Shown here piece by piece: positions 6,947 through 16,170 of a stretch of 23,389 bases of DNA (positions are counted from its first letter, which is position 1; every line of letters begins with the position of its first letter). The translations under genes and the position numbers were made by a program. The stretch is from a virus: positions 1 through 23,389 of the IMG/VR virus record IMGVR_UViG_3300042507_000109; one strand, 5' to 3'. Under the pieces are notes generated by a model. The model was not told the DNA's origin, did not search any database, and was given only the letters and a program-made list of their open reading frames with translations.

Positions 6947-8185
6947 ATGGCAAACCAACTACTTACCATTAGCAAGATTACTAACGAGGCCTTAATGGTT
7001 CTCGAAAACGAATTGACTTTTACAGGTCAAGTCGAGCGCAAGTACGATGACCAATTTGCTGTTGTCGGCGCAAAGATCGGTAACACAATAAATGTTAGAA
7101 AACCTGGACGATTCATTGGAACTACAGGGCCAGCTTTGAACGTTGAAGATTTCAACGAGACTTCTGTGCCTGTTACTTTGTCAACCCAGTTTCACGTTGA
7201 TACACAGTTTACGACTCAAGACTTGGCATTAAGCCTCGATTCATTTTCGGATCGTGTGCTTAAACCCGCTATCGCAGCGATTGCCAACAAGGTCGATGCT
7301 GATGGTCTGACTATGGCTAAAAACGCCACAGCCAACACCGTTGGTACTGCTGGTACAACTCCTAACGCTTTGCTTACCTTTTTGACTGCACAGGCTTTTC
7401 TGGACAGCGAAGGCGCACCTCGTGACGGTAAGCGTTCTTGCATTATTGAGCCATTCACTTCAGCCTCAATTGTTGACTCGCTCAAGGGCTTGTTTGTTCC
7501 ATCGAACGTGATTGCCGATCAGTACAAGAAAGGCATGATGGGTCGTGACTCAGGCGGCATGAACTGGTACATGGATCAGAACGTTGTCAATCAAACTTAT
7601 GGCACATCGGCTGGTACTGCTGTTGTTGCTACAACGACTGCTACAGGCTTTCTAACTAGCGGTTGGGCATCAACATCAACCATCAGCCTAACTTCAACTG
7701 GTGCTGTCAGCTTAAACGTTGGCGATACCATCCAGATCGCTGGTGTGTTTGCTGTCAACCCACAGAACCGTGCTGCATACGGCACAAACAAGCTACGCAG
7801 CTTTGTTGTGACTACCGCTGCATCAGGTACTGGCGCAACGTTTAACGTAGTGGTTTCACCTGCTGTCATTACCGCAGGTCAATTCCAAAACGTGTCAATT
7901 CCGACCACTTCGGCTACTGCTGCTGTGACTTTCTTTAACAAAACTGGTACTGTTTCGCCACAAAACATTGTGATGCACAAAAATGCTTTCACTTTGGCTT
8001 GTGCTGATTTAGAGCTGCCAGACGGTGTGCATTTCGCAGGTCGTGCCTCTGATAAAGAGCTAGGGCTTTCGATTCGTGTCGTTCGTCAGTACACCATCAA
8101 CAACGATTCGATTCCGACTCGTTTAGATGTACTGTACGGCTGGGCGCCCCTGTATCCCGAACTGGCCTGCCGAGTCGCAGCCTAA
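6947..8185 (+). CDS. Major capsid (coat) protein, P22 gp5 family
   Basis: This is a 412-residue protein; P22 coat is 430. The N-terminal arm (KITNEALMVLENEL, residues 10-23), the GNTINVRKPGRF strand (45-56), the FHVDTQFTTQDLALSLDSF segment (82-100) and the long helix with RVLKPAIAAIANKVD (103-117) are the HK97-fold core as seen in the P22 coat family. Residues about 220-332 form a Thr/Ser/Val-rich inserted domain with GDTIQIAGVFAVNP (259-272), equivalent to the telokin-like I-domain of P22 coat, which stabilises the monomer. The C-terminus carries a DVLYGWAPLYPE block (394-405). It forms the icosahedral shell around the scaffold. The gene is followed by a G6/C6 stem-loop. Confidence 0.93.
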   Translation: MANQLLTISKITNEALMVLENELTFTGQVERKYDDQFAVVGAKIGNTINVRKPGRFIGTTGPALNVEDFNETSVPVTLSTQFHVDTQFTTQDLALSLDSFSDRVLKPAIAAIANKVDADGLTMAKNATANTVGTAGTTPNALLTFLTAQAFLDSEGAPRDGKRSCIIEPFTSASIVDSLKGLFVPSNVIADQYKKGMMGRDSGGMNWYMDQNVVNQTYGTSAGTAVVATTTATGFLTSGWASTSTISLTSTGAVSLNVGDTIQIAGVFAVNPQNRAAYGTNKLRSFVVTTAASGTGATFNVVVSPAVITAGQFQNVSIPTTSATAAVTFFNKTGTVSPQNIVMHKNAFTLACADLELPDGVHFAGRASDKELGLSIRVVRQYTINNDSIPTRLDVLYGWAPLYPELACRVAA

Positions 8186-8191
8186 TTTAGT

Positions 8192-8210
8192 GGGGGGTTA
8201 ATCGCCCCCC
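8192..8210 (+). promoter_or_regulatory. G6/C6 stem-loop directly after the coat gene
   Basis: Six G (8192-8197) and six C (8205-8210) flank a seven-base loop, TTAATCG. No U-tract follows, so it is not a standard intrinsic terminator. A role as a 3' end stabiliser or partial terminator that raises coat mRNA over downstream genes is plausible. Confidence 0.55.
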
Positions 8211-8240
8211 GTTAATCTAAAACATTTAAAGGAAATTATC

Positions 8241-8660
8241 ATGGCGAATCCAGGCCCAGCAGTCACCATTAGCTCGCATCCACAGGTTGCGGGTACTAAC
8301 CAAGCGTTGCGTTTGCTTGCATCGTTTCAAGGCGTTAACTGTAACGTTTTGGGCGATACCGTGTTGCCTATCATCAACACAAGCAGCTACAGCGTTTCTA
8401 ACGTTATCTTTACCAACGCAAGCACAAGCCTAACAACTGCTGCTGCGGGACTGTTTACAGCCCCAGCTGCGGGTGGTACGGGTATTGTTGCAAACGCAGC
8501 GTTGTCGGCTCTTTCGGCGGCATCTGTTGTATCGCAACGTTCAGTAGCAAGTACAGCAGCTCAAGCAGGGCAAAATCTCTACTTTAACGTAGCGACTGCT
8601 CAAGGTGCTGCGGCAACTTGTGATGTGTTTGTTTATGGCTACGATTTGACGTTTAATTAA
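8241..8660 (+). CDS. Small Ala/Ser/Thr-rich probable head protein (139 aa)
   Basis: This 139-residue, almost uncharged protein has alternating hydrophobic and Ser/Thr residues (SYSVSNVIFTNASTSLTTA) and an Ala-rich middle, suggesting a beta sandwich. It follows the coat gene, has a strong AAAGGAAAT ribosome binding site and is closed by a strong terminator, so it would be made at high level with coat. That position and dose suit a decoration or head-stabilising protein. No family with a known function is recognised; the role is inferred from context. Confidence 0.65.
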   Translation: MANPGPAVTISSHPQVAGTNQALRLLASFQGVNCNVLGDTVLPIINTSSYSVSNVIFTNASTSLTTAAAGLFTAPAAGGTGIVANAALSALSAASVVSQRSVASTAAQAGQNLYFNVATAQGAAATCDVFVYGYDLTFN

Positions 8661-8677
8661 TTAGTCAAAGCGTCAAG

Positions 8678-8709
8678 AAAGCCACTCAGTAAATTGGGTG
8701 GCTTTTTTT
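8678..8709 (+). terminator. Intrinsic terminator after the head operon
   Basis: The stem AAAGCCACTCAG (8678-8689) pairs with the segment ending in GGGTGGCTTT (8694-8705), with two G-T pairs and a TAAA loop (8690-8693), and is followed by a run of seven T (8703-8709). The stem is about 12 pairs with a GC core. It separates the scaffold/coat genes from the adhesion cassette. Confidence 0.9.
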
Positions 8710-8726
8710 CTTAAAAAAGGATCATC

Positions 8727-9059
8727 ATGGCTTACAACAGTCCATTTTCACCATTCGGGCCAACTTACTTAGTCGGTACGTCATCGGTGCAAGTACAATC
8801 AAGTAACGGCAATCAACCCACCAGTTATAGAGTTAAAAATATGCTGGGTACGACACAATACTTTTCATGGTTGCCACCACAGCCTAACAATGCAACACAA
8901 AGCATTACTGTGACTGCACCAACAGCGGGTAATCCATCTGCAAACACAATTGGTATGCTGCCGTATTCTGTCGAAATCTTTGGCGGATTACCTGGCAACG
9001 CATGGTTTGAAGCTGATGCGGCTGCTGCGTTTGAAATCACAGCAGGAGAGGGACTATGA
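8727..9059 (+). CDS. Small beta-rich protein (110 aa), probable virion component
   Basis: This is a 110-residue protein, MAYNSPFSPFGPTYLVG at the start, with aromatic and Thr/Ser/Pro-rich beta segments (TQYFSWLPPQPNNA, about 42-55) and an acidic end. It lies directly after the terminator with a good AGGA site and is coupled by ATGA to the next gene. No family with a known function is recognised. Its place at the head of the tailspike cassette suggests a tail or head-surface protein. Confidence 0.55.
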   Translation: MAYNSPFSPFGPTYLVGTSSVQVQSSNGNQPTSYRVKNMLGTTQYFSWLPPQPNNATQSITVTAPTAGNPSANTIGMLPYSVEIFGGLPGNAWFEADAAAAFEITAGEGL

Positions 9060-9427
9060 GTTTGCGAGCCGTATCTTTGGGGACAAGTCCCGCAGTAACA
9101 AGCATTACTTCAGACGCTTTTATTCTAAGCTCTGCTGGCATAATTACCGAAGCAACAACGGCTCGCACACTTTCCGCTAGTGATAACGGTAAAGTTATTT
9201 ACTGTACAAGCGGTTCTGCTACGACAATCACTTGTGCGGCAAGTTTAGGTAAAGGGTTTAGTTGCACAATTATCCAAGGTGGTGCGGGTAAGGTCACAGT
9301 CGCAGCTGGCGGTCAGACGCTTGTGTCTTATTCGAGCTTGTTTAGCACAATGGGGCAATATGCTGTTATCTCTGCAATCTGTCCTGTTGCTAATACTTTC
9401 CTGCTTGCTGGTAATTTAGGAGTCTAA
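9056..9427 (+). CDS. Small fibre-domain-like protein (123 aa)
   Basis: The product contains an ARTLSASDNGKVIYC block (about residues 36-50), a GFSCTIIQGGAGKVTVAAGG block (67-86) and an ending with ICPVANTFLLAGNL. I have seen this beta domain as part of phage tail fibres in many environmental phages. Here it is a free-standing protein that sits directly before the tailspike and starts within the last bases of its predecessor (ATGA). It may be an accessory or capping subunit of the adhesion structure. Function is not established. Confidence 0.55.
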   Translation: MSLRAVSLGTSPAVTSITSDAFILSSAGIITEATTARTLSASDNGKVIYCTSGSATTITCAASLGKGFSCTIIQGGAGKVTVAAGGQTLVSYSSLFSTMGQYAVISAICPVANTFLLAGNLGV

Positions 9428-9428
9428 G

Positions 9429-11264
9429 ATGGCGGTCACATTATCCAGTTTGGCAGGTGCAGGCGCACAATTCTTTGATAACAATGGTGTGCCACTTGCA
9501 GGCGGGTTAATTTATACCTACCTTGCAGGAACAAGCACGCCTGCTACAACATATACATCAAGTACAGGTTTAATAGCCCATGCAAACCCTATTGTTCTTG
9601 ATGCAGCGGGGCGCATTGCTACTGGTGAGGTATGGTTAACGTCAGGCATTGATTATAAATTTATTGTTCAAACTTCACTTTTTGTGCAACTTGGGTCGTA
9701 TGACAACATTCCAAGCGTTAATGACTTTACGTCTATTTATGTTGCACTTGCTAATACATCAAACGTAGCATTGGGTGATGCTTTAATTGGATTTAAACAA
9801 TCAAACGCAAGTGGTGTACTAGGAGGTGCGGTAGGTAAAACTGTCCATCAAAAGTTGCAAGAAACTGTAAGTGTTATGGATTTTGGTGCTGTCGGTGACG
9901 GGTCTAACGATGACACAGCGGCAATTCAAGCAGCTTTAAATACAGGCAAATACGTTTATTTACCTAAAGGTACATACAAAACAACGTCTACTTTAAATGT
10001 AACGATTGATTCAACAGGTATGTACGGTGAAGGTCAATCTTCTTTAATTCAACCTAGTTTTGTATCTGGCGATATATTTGCAATTGGTGATGGGTCAAAC
10101 CAAATTTCTGAGCTTAACTTTAACAACTTTTTAATTTGGCCATCTGTTGTAAAAACTTCTGGCTATGCGTTTAATTGCCGATTTATAACAAGCTCAACTT
10201 GGACAAATGTATTTGTAGGTTCGCTAAATGTATATGTTACGCATAGGTTATACGATGGGTTTTATTTTGACCGATTTGGGGAATGTAAAGTTTCCGGTGG
10301 TCAAATTATTGTTGCAGAAACGGCTATAAAAGCTAGAGGTAATGCTGATCAAACTTTTGGCGCAGAATTAAGTTTTTCTGATAGTTTAAGAATTGTTGGC
10401 GCAACAAAAGGCATTTGGATTGGTGGGGCTTGTGGCGGTATTTATTTAAACCGCATGGATGTAAGTGACTGTACTAACGGCGCATATTTTGACGATACGT
10501 TGCAGCCTGGTGTTCAAAACCGTGAAATATTCTTTAATCCTGGTTGCACAATTGATTCATCAAAAGAATGGGGCATTATATTTCGTTCAAATGGCGGTGC
10601 TGTTGTACAAGCAAATGGTTTATGGTTAGCTAATTCTGGAACAGCTTTAGCTACGGCTGGCGGTGCTTTAATTGAATCAACAGGGTCGTTTGCTTGGTCA
10701 AATTTAATTTGTTATTTTAATAAGTATGACGGAATAAATATAACAGCTGGAGCGCACAATTTTAGTGGTGGCTATATCCGCAATAGCGGCACAGGTGCAT
10801 CGGGCGGCAATGGTATTACTGCAACGGGTTTTGCTTTTTTATCCATTACAGGAATGGCGATACATAATAACGGCAACGTAACTAGAGGCTATGGTGTTGA
10901 TTTAGTTGGAACGCCGAATAATTTTATTATTGAAGCTAACATTTTTTTCAGCAATGGGCAGGGTCAAGTATATTCAGTTAACTCTACGTTAACTCAAATG
11001 ATTAGAGATAACAGTGGTCACATAACTGAAAATAGTGGTTATGCAACAATTTTGACGGGTAACAGTACAGTTGTAGTTAATCATGGACTAGCAGACACAC
11101 CAACTTTTGTTGACGTAGGATTTGCAGGGCCAATGGATTCAACAAGTGTTTATGTCTACGTTTTAACTTCATCGTTTACTAGTACACAATTTACTATTAC
11201 ATATTCCGGTGTAGCGGGTGTAGATAGAGTTTTTTGTTGGCGAGCTACAAGAGGTCAAGCATGA
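9429..11264 (+). CDS. Tailspike with P22-like head-binding domain and pectate-lyase-type beta helix
   Basis: This is a 611-residue protein. Residues 1-85 form a head/tail-binding domain of the podovirus tailspike kind (QFFDNNGVPLAGGLIYTYLA, 14-33; ANPIVLDAAGR, 52-62; SGIDYKF, 72-78). Residues 147-170 carry VSVMDFGAVGDGSNDDTAAIQ, the entry motif of the pectate lyase 3 / glycoside hydrolase 28-like right-handed beta helix, which continues to about 535 with many short Asn/Gly turns. A C-terminal beta domain (VVVNHGLADTPTFVDVGF and following) probably closes the trimer. Tailspikes bind and often cut host surface polysaccharide. Catalytic residues cannot be assigned from the sequence. The gene is visibly richer in A and T than its neighbours (20 and 21 GC in two 60-base lines, against 30 in a coat line and 24 in a terminase line), suggesting a separate origin. 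Confidence 0.85.
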   Translation: MAVTLSSLAGAGAQFFDNNGVPLAGGLIYTYLAGTSTPATTYTSSTGLIAHANPIVLDAAGRIATGEVWLTSGIDYKFIVQTSLFVQLGSYDNIPSVNDFTSIYVALANTSNVALGDALIGFKQSNASGVLGGAVGKTVHQKLQETVSVMDFGAVGDGSNDDTAAIQAALNTGKYVYLPKGTYKTTSTLNVTIDSTGMYGEGQSSLIQPSFVSGDIFAIGDGSNQISELNFNNFLIWPSVVKTSGYAFNCRFITSSTWTNVFVGSLNVYVTHRLYDGFYFDRFGECKVSGGQIIVAETAIKARGNADQTFGAELSFSDSLRIVGATKGIWIGGACGGIYLNRMDVSDCTNGAYFDDTLQPGVQNREIFFNPGCTIDSSKEWGIIFRSNGGAVVQANGLWLANSGTALATAGGALIESTGSFAWSNLICYFNKYDGINITAGAHNFSGGYIRNSGTGASGGNGITATGFAFLSITGMAIHNNGNVTRGYGVDLVGTPNNFIIEANIFFSNGQGQVYSVNSTLTQMIRDNSGHITENSGYATILTGNSTVVVNHGLADTPTFVDVGFAGPMDSTSVYVYVLTSSFTSTQFTITYSGVAGVDRVFCWRATRGQA

Positions 11265-12538
11265 TTACCCCATCGTTTGCATTAACTGCAACAGAACGAG
11301 TATTGCCAAGATTGGCGTTAGACTTTACGACTGCTAGTTTAGATAGTCGTGTGACGTTTACAAGATCGGGCGGTACAGCAACGGTTACCAACGCTAGCGG
11401 TAATGTGGTAACCATTGGTGCTAATTTGCCCCGTTTTGATTTTGACCCTATTGCGTTAACTTGCAAAGGGCTTTTAATTGAAGAAAGCCGAGTTAATTAC
11501 GTTCAACAATCTGCTGATTTTGCTACAAGTTGGACTTTAATAGGTTCAACTATACAAACAAATCAAATAACATCACCAGACGGAACATTAAACGCAGATA
11601 AAATTATTGAAGATACTTCGAATAGTATTCATTTGTCATTGTGGAACACAGCAATGCCAAATTGCAATCAAAATTTGGCGTTTTCTTGCTATTTTAAAGC
11701 CAACAGCAGAACAAAAGTTAGGCTGTCTATGGTCAATGGCGCAACAGGTTCGGGTTACAACGAAGCCAATTTTAATTTATCTACCGTATCAGTCATTAGC
11801 ACCGCAAATGCAGGAAATGCTACTGGTGTTGCCGCATCAATTACAAGCGTTGGCAATGGTTGGTATCGTTGCGTAATTACAGGACAACCAAGTACCGCAG
11901 CCGATCCTGTTCGTGCAGATATTTATTTGCTTGATGCTGCGGGTTCGGCTAGTTATCTTGGCGATGGCGTGTCTAATTTATACGCATGGGGCGCACAACT
12001 TGAAATTGGTGCATTTGGCACTAGCCTTATTCCCACGGCAGGGTCACAAGTCACCCGCACGGCTGACATAGCAACAATGACGGGAACTAATTTTAGCAGC
12101 TGGTATAACGCAAGTGAGGGGGCGTTTTTAGCTTCAGCGGTACTTACTAGGCAAGCTGCTATTGCTCTTACAGGTATATTTAGCGCAAACGATAATACTG
12201 GTTTAACTAATTACATGAACGCTTTTTACAGAGGTACTGGCGCATTAGGGACAAATATTTACGCAGGGTCTGTTTCACAACTGGATCAAAACACGTTGGG
12301 TGTAACAGTTGCAAATACGGTTGTAAATATTGGGATTGCGTATAAGTTAAATAATTCTGTTTCTTATGCTAACGCTACGGTTCAAACAACTGATACATCA
12401 GTAACAATACCTACCGTTACTCAATTGCAATTGGGTTTTACACCAACAGGCGCATATTTAAACGGCATTTTGAGAAACTTCAGGTTTTGGCCTCAACGTA
12501 TATTAAATGCCGAAGGGCAAGCGTTTTCTAAAGGTTAA
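11261..12538 (+). CDS. Tail fibre/adhesin with lectin-like domain
   Basis: This is a 425-residue protein coupled to the tailspike by ATGA, with GAGG six bases before the ATG. The N-terminal LDFTTASLDSRVTFTRSG block (about residues 19-36) and CKGLLIEESRVNY (68-80) are typical of a large group of phage fibre proteins. The centre has a carbohydrate-binding-module look (GWYRCVITG, then LYAWGAQLEIG). The C-terminus ends with AYLNGILRNFRFWPQRI, the closing strands of a concanavalin A/laminin G-like sandwich. It should bind glycans and may act with the tailspike. No catalytic signature is visible. An in-frame TTG upstream at 11234 lies inside the tailspike and is not used. Confidence 0.75.
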   Translation: MITPSFALTATERVLPRLALDFTTASLDSRVTFTRSGGTATVTNASGNVVTIGANLPRFDFDPIALTCKGLLIEESRVNYVQQSADFATSWTLIGSTIQTNQITSPDGTLNADKIIEDTSNSIHLSLWNTAMPNCNQNLAFSCYFKANSRTKVRLSMVNGATGSGYNEANFNLSTVSVISTANAGNATGVAASITSVGNGWYRCVITGQPSTAADPVRADIYLLDAAGSASYLGDGVSNLYAWGAQLEIGAFGTSLIPTAGSQVTRTADIATMTGTNFSSWYNASEGAFLASAVLTRQAAIALTGIFSANDNTGLTNYMNAFYRGTGALGTNIYAGSVSQLDQNTLGVTVANTVVNIGIAYKLNNSVSYANATVQTTDTSVTIPTVTQLQLGFTPTGAYLNGILRNFRFWPQRILNAEGQAFSKG

Positions 12539-12540
12539 CA

Positions 12541-12858
12541 ATGAACCCGTTAGACATTCATTTAAAGTTTCCCGATCAGGCTACAGCAACGGCTGCGTTT
12601 GTCAAAGCAGGCGTGTGGCTTACCTTTATTGATGAAGATAAACAGGTACGCTACCAAGATGCGCCTAATTACCTGACTGACGTAATTGGTTTGATCTACA
12701 AACCTACAGGTAAAAAACTAGTACACGAAAACGGCTTTGAGTATGATGAAATGGCTGACGTAGGCGGGTGGCACGTTAATTTGCGTGGCAAATTGCCTGA
12801 CGCAATCAAACCTTATCAAATTACAGTACCAAATACACCTCTACGAATTTGGGATTAA
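12541..12858 (+). CDS. Conserved phage protein of tail-fibre neighbourhoods (105 aa)
   Basis: This 105-residue protein starts two bases after the fibre stop. It has a compact mixed alpha/beta look, with [18 protein letters not shown] at the start and [15 protein letters not shown] and VPNTPLRIW at the end. The GWHVNLRG...P.tP.R.W ending is one I recognise from small genes near tail fibres of environmental phages. Function unknown; it could be a fibre chaperone or a small virion protein. Confidence 0.65.
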   Translation: MNPLDIHLKFPDQATATAAFVKAGVWLTFIDEDKQVRYQDAPNYLTDVIGLIYKPTGKKLVHENGFEYDEMADVGGWHVNLRGKLPDAIKPYQITVPNTPLRIWD

Positions 12859-12862
12859 AAAC

Positions 12863-13831
12863 ATGACAACGCCATTAGACATTATCTCAAGATCGTTGAA
12901 AGATATTGGCGCACTTGAAGCGGGTGAAACACCGACAGCTGACGCAACACAAGATGCTTTCGAGATGCTTAACGATCTGTTAGATCAATGGTCAAACGAA
13001 AACATGATGGTGTATTACCAGACTGAAATCATCTTTCCGGTGGTGTCTGGGCAGACTCAGTACACGATTGGCCCAGGGGGTCAGATTGGCGCAATCTTTA
13101 CTGGTTCTATTTCCGGCACGACTTTGACTGTGACTGCTATTGCGTCGGGTGCGATTGCTGTGGGTCAGACTTTAAGCGGCACAGGGGTTACGGCAGGCAC
13201 AACGATCACAGGCTTTTTAACGGGCGCAGGCGGCAACGTTAACGAGATTGGCACTTACACAGTCAGCCTATCGCAAACGGCTGCTAGTACGACTATAAAC
13301 GCTTATTATCAACGTCCTACAAGCATTAACTCTGCGTTTGTCCGAATCAACACAAACTCTAACGGTGTGCCAATTATTAACGGCGGCTTGGACTATCCAG
13401 TAGCGGTGCTAGGGTTAGACCAATATGAAATGATTGGGTTAAAAACTTTGTCAGGGCCGTGGCCTAAAGCGATTTACTATCAACCGACTGAACTGTTAGG
13501 TAACATATTTGTATGGCCTAACCCAAGTCAAGGCGAGTTGCATTTGTTTTGCGACACACAGTTTGCCAAGTTTATGACGTTGACCAACACAATTAACTTA
13601 CCGCCTGGCTTTAATATGTGTCTACGCTGGTGCTTGGCTGAACGTCTAATGCCTATGTACGGTAAGACTAATACAACTCAAATTGCAATGATTAACGCTT
13701 TGTCTGCACAATCTAAAGCAACGCTCAAACGTACTAACATGAAACCTGCACCTGTTGCTAGGTACGATGATGTATTGATAACGGGCAAGGCTAAAGATGC
13801 TGGTTGGATATTAAGTGGCGGCTTTTATTAA
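12863..13831 (+). CDS. gp4-like tail accessory/head-completion protein with inserted beta domain
   Basis: This is a 322-residue protein; P22 gp4 is about 166. The start, [20 protein letters not shown] (residues 5-24) and [15 protein letters not shown] (35-49), and the end, [15 protein letters not shown] followed by [18 protein letters not shown], match P22 gp4-like adaptor proteins that bind the portal after packaging. P22 gp4 also has peptidoglycan hydrolase activity; I cannot show that here. Residues 79-146 are an extra Thr/Gly-rich beta domain between [13 protein letters not shown] and YYQRP, and account for part of the extra length. The same domain recurs in the long fibre at 16170. The ATG at 12863 is chosen for its GGGA site; an in-frame upstream start lies within the preceding gene. 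Confidence 0.85.
   Translation: MTTPLDIISRSLKDIGALEAGETPTADATQDAFEMLNDLLDQWSNENMMVYYQTEIIFPVVSGQTQYTIGPGGQIGAIFTGSISGTTLTVTAIASGAIAVGQTLSGTGVTAGTTITGFLTGAGGNVNEIGTYTVSLSQTAASTTINAYYQRPTSINSAFVRINTNSNGVPIINGGLDYPVAVLGLDQYEMIGLKTLSGPWPKAIYYQPTELLGNIFVWPNPSQGELHLFCDTQFAKFMTLTNTINLPPGFNMCLRWCLAERLMPMYGKTNTTQIAMINALSAQSKATLKRTNMKPAPVARYDDVLITGKAKDAGWILSGGFY
13097..13300 (+). repeat. Inserted beta domain, copy 1 (in gp4-like protein)
   Basis: Residues 79-146 of the gp4-like protein share TGSI...LTVTA..SG...GQ..SGTGVT.GT and GTYTV..SQT..STTI with residues 302-366 of the long fibre. The match is at protein level, with DNA differing mainly in synonymous positions and one short gap. Confidence 0.85.
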
Positions 13832-13839
13832 GGATTAAA

Positions 13840-14625
13840 ATGACTACTACAACGTTTGTTGATGGCGTAACCGTCATTGAGGCAGATTGGTTAAATGATG
13901 CAAACAGCGTTATTTATAACGGCACATTTCAAACCAATAACGTGCAACTTGTTACGCCTACGCTTGGAACGCCTGCGTCTGGAACATTGACTAACTGCAC
14001 AGGTCTGCCTGTAGCGTCGGGAGTGTCAGGTTTAGGTACAGGCGTTGCTACCTTTTTGGCAACTCCATCAAGTGCAAATTTGCGAGCTGCGTTAACAGAT
14101 GAAACTGGCACGGGTTCGGCGGTGTTTGCAACGTCACCAACATTAGTTACACCTGCACTTGGAACGGTTGCGTCAGGAAATATCTCAGCTTGTACTAGCA
14201 CATCTATGGTTATGGTAACGCCAGTATTAGGTGCTGCAACTGGCACTAGTTTAAATACTACTGGTAACCAAACCATTACTGGCACAGGTAAGCAAGGCTA
14301 CGCTACAGGCTCAGGCGGTGCTGTTGTTCAATCAAGTAGCAAATCAACGGGTGTTACGTTAGATAAATCAAACGGTCAGATTACGATGAATGCTGCTAGT
14401 CTTTCGGCGGCAACAGTTGTTTCATTTACGCTGACAAACAACACAATTGAGGCTGGCGATATTATTGTAATGAACCATATATCAGGCGGCACATTAGGGG
14501 CATATATATTTAATGCTTCAACGGCGGCTGGGTCTGCATCAATCAATGTAAGCAATTGGACTGGTGGCGCACTTGCTGAAGCTGTTGTGATTCGCTTTGC
14601 TGTGATTAAAGTTGTAAGCGCATAA
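13840..14625 (+). CDS. Short tail fibre with repeated TPxLG motifs
   Basis: This is a 261-residue protein. The start (FVDGVTVIEADWLNDANSV, residues 6-24) is a common phage fibre N-terminus. Three related motifs follow: VTPTLGTPASGTLTNCT (38-54), VTPALGTVASGNISACT (103-119) and VTPVLGAATGT (126-136). The C-terminal half (GYATGSGGAVVQSSSKSTGVTL, 153-174, to the end) is a beta domain found at the ends of many phage fibres and likely the receptor-binding or trimer-forming tip. It is placed between the gp4-like and gp10-like genes, where P22 has no such gene. AGGAT lies just before the ATG at 13840, which is preferred to an upstream in-frame start. Confidence 0.75.
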   Translation: MTTTTFVDGVTVIEADWLNDANSVIYNGTFQTNNVQLVTPTLGTPASGTLTNCTGLPVASGVSGLGTGVATFLATPSSANLRAALTDETGTGSAVFATSPTLVTPALGTVASGNISACTSTSMVMVTPVLGAATGTSLNTTGNQTITGTGKQGYATGSGGAVVQSSSKSTGVTLDKSNGQITMNAASLSAATVVSFTLTNNTIEAGDIIVMNHISGGTLGAYIFNASTAAGSASINVSNWTGGALAEAVVIRFAVIKVVSA

Positions 14626-14634
14626 GGGGTCGAA

Positions 14635-16170
14635 ATGCCTGATTTTGGGTTTGTTGGGCCAAGCTACGAAGCACCTAGTATCTATCAAGATGCACAGGAA
14701 TGTATTAACTTTTTTCCTGAAATTGACCCAATGAAGCCAAAAGAGGAACGAGGCGTAATTGCCTTATATCCTACGGCGGGGCTTGTTCAGCGCACACAGT
14801 TAGCAAACGCACCAGTTCGAGGGATGCGAGCGTTATCAGGTGGGCAGTATTTGGTAGCTGTAGCTGGATCAAATGTTTATTCAATCAATACATCTTGGCA
14901 AGCTACTTTAATCGGTACGCTTACAACAAATACAAATCCTGTATCCATTACTGACAACATAATGACGGGAAGTGGACTGACTGCGTACCTTGTGGATGGG
15001 GTAAACCGATATACATGGATTGCGGCAACAAACACTTTTGCAACATTACCTGCTTTAGACGGTGCTTGGCAAGGTGCTACGGTTTGTGATGTGATTGATG
15101 GGTACGTTGTCTACAATCAGCCAGGCACACAAAATTGGGCAAACACAGACTTAGACTCTCAATTGTCTACTGCGGCTTTGTACGGGTCAAAGAATGGCGC
15201 ACCAGATCCAATTGTGTCTTTAATTTGCGACCATCGGCAAATTTACCTTTTAGGCGAAAAGACTACGGAAACATGGGTAGACGTTGGCGGCACAATACCG
15301 TCGATCACAACTTTCCCGTTTCAACGTATTTCTGGAACAATGATGCAGCATGGCATTGCCGCACCGTTCTCTGTTGCTCGCTTTGATGAATCCATTATGT
15401 TTGTCGGGCGTGATGATCGAGGGATTGCCACGATTGGAATGATTCAAGGCTATCAGTACATTCGCCTATCGACCCATGCGGTTGAGAATACCTTGCAAGA
15501 TGTATACATTGGTGACGCTATTGCCTTTACGCAGCAGCTCATGGGGCATGAGATGTACGTTGTGACATTTCCGGCAGCTGACTTGACTTGGGTTTTTGAT
15601 TACTCAACTAAGCTTTGGCACAAATGGCTGTCTTGGGAAAACGGCGAGTTTCATCGTCACAGGGCTAACTGCGGTGCTTTCTTTAATGGTCAAAACCTTG
15701 TTGGTGATTATGAAAACGGGTCAATTTACGAAGTTAACCTAGAGGTTTACACAGACAACGGCAACACAATTCGCAGAGTTCGACGTTGCCCGCATTTAGT
15801 ATCTGACTTGCAAAGGTTTTACTTTCACGAATTACAGATCCAATTTCAGCCTGGCGTTGGATTGGTTAACAATGTAAACCCCTATGCCGCACTTGCAGGC
15901 GTAGCGATTGCTGGTATTGCTATTGTCGGATCAGGAATATTTACATCTGGCGTTGATCCCCAAGCTATGCTGCGGTGGTCAAATGACGGTGGATCAACTT
16001 ATTCAAACGAGCATTGGACAAGCATTGGACAGATCGGCGCATATAAGAATCGTGCAATGTGGCGACGGCTAGGCTATGCACGGGATCGAATCTTTGAAGT
16101 TGTGGTGACTGATCCGGTTAAAGCTGTCATTGTGAGTGCCAATTTAAAAGCCTCTGTTGGTGACAACTAA
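14635..16170 (+). CDS. gp10-like tail hub / packaged-DNA stabilisation protein
   Basis: This 511-residue protein is similar in size to P22 gp10 (472). It has the same pattern of a short N-terminal arm ([11 protein letters not shown], residues 22-32), an early '[12 protein letters not shown]' segment, repeated beta-propeller-like strands, the [18 protein letters not shown] block and a C-terminal basic strand region ([17 protein letters not shown]). P22 gp10 sits below gp4, closes the tail channel and carries the needle and tailspikes. Position after the gp4-like gene agrees. The ribosome binding site is AGGGG, and the stop overlaps the next start (TAATGG). Confidence 0.85.
   Translation: MPDFGFVGPSYEAPSIYQDAQECINFFPEIDPMKPKEERGVIALYPTAGLVQRTQLANAPVRGMRALSGGQYLVAVAGSNVYSINTSWQATLIGTLTTNTNPVSITDNIMTGSGLTAYLVDGVNRYTWIAATNTFATLPALDGAWQGATVCDVIDGYVVYNQPGTQNWANTDLDSQLSTAALYGSKNGAPDPIVSLICDHRQIYLLGEKTTETWVDVGGTIPSITTFPFQRISGTMMQHGIAAPFSVARFDESIMFVGRDDRGIATIGMIQGYQYIRLSTHAVENTLQDVYIGDAIAFTQQLMGHEMYVVTFPAADLTWVFDYSTKLWHKWLSWENGEFHRHRANCGAFFNGQNLVGDYENGSIYEVNLEVYTDNGNTIRRVRRCPHLVSDLQRFYFHELQIQFQPGVGLVNNVNPYAALAGVAIAGIAIVGSGIFTSGVDPQAMLRWSNDGGSTYSNEHWTSIGQIGAYKNRAMWRRLGYARDRIFEVVVTDPVKAVIVSANLKASVGDN

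Noticed and set aside
12785-12862. Longer N-terminus for the gp4-like protein
   Set aside because: The extra 26 residues lie in another frame of the 105-residue gene; family members begin near the LDIISRSL segment.
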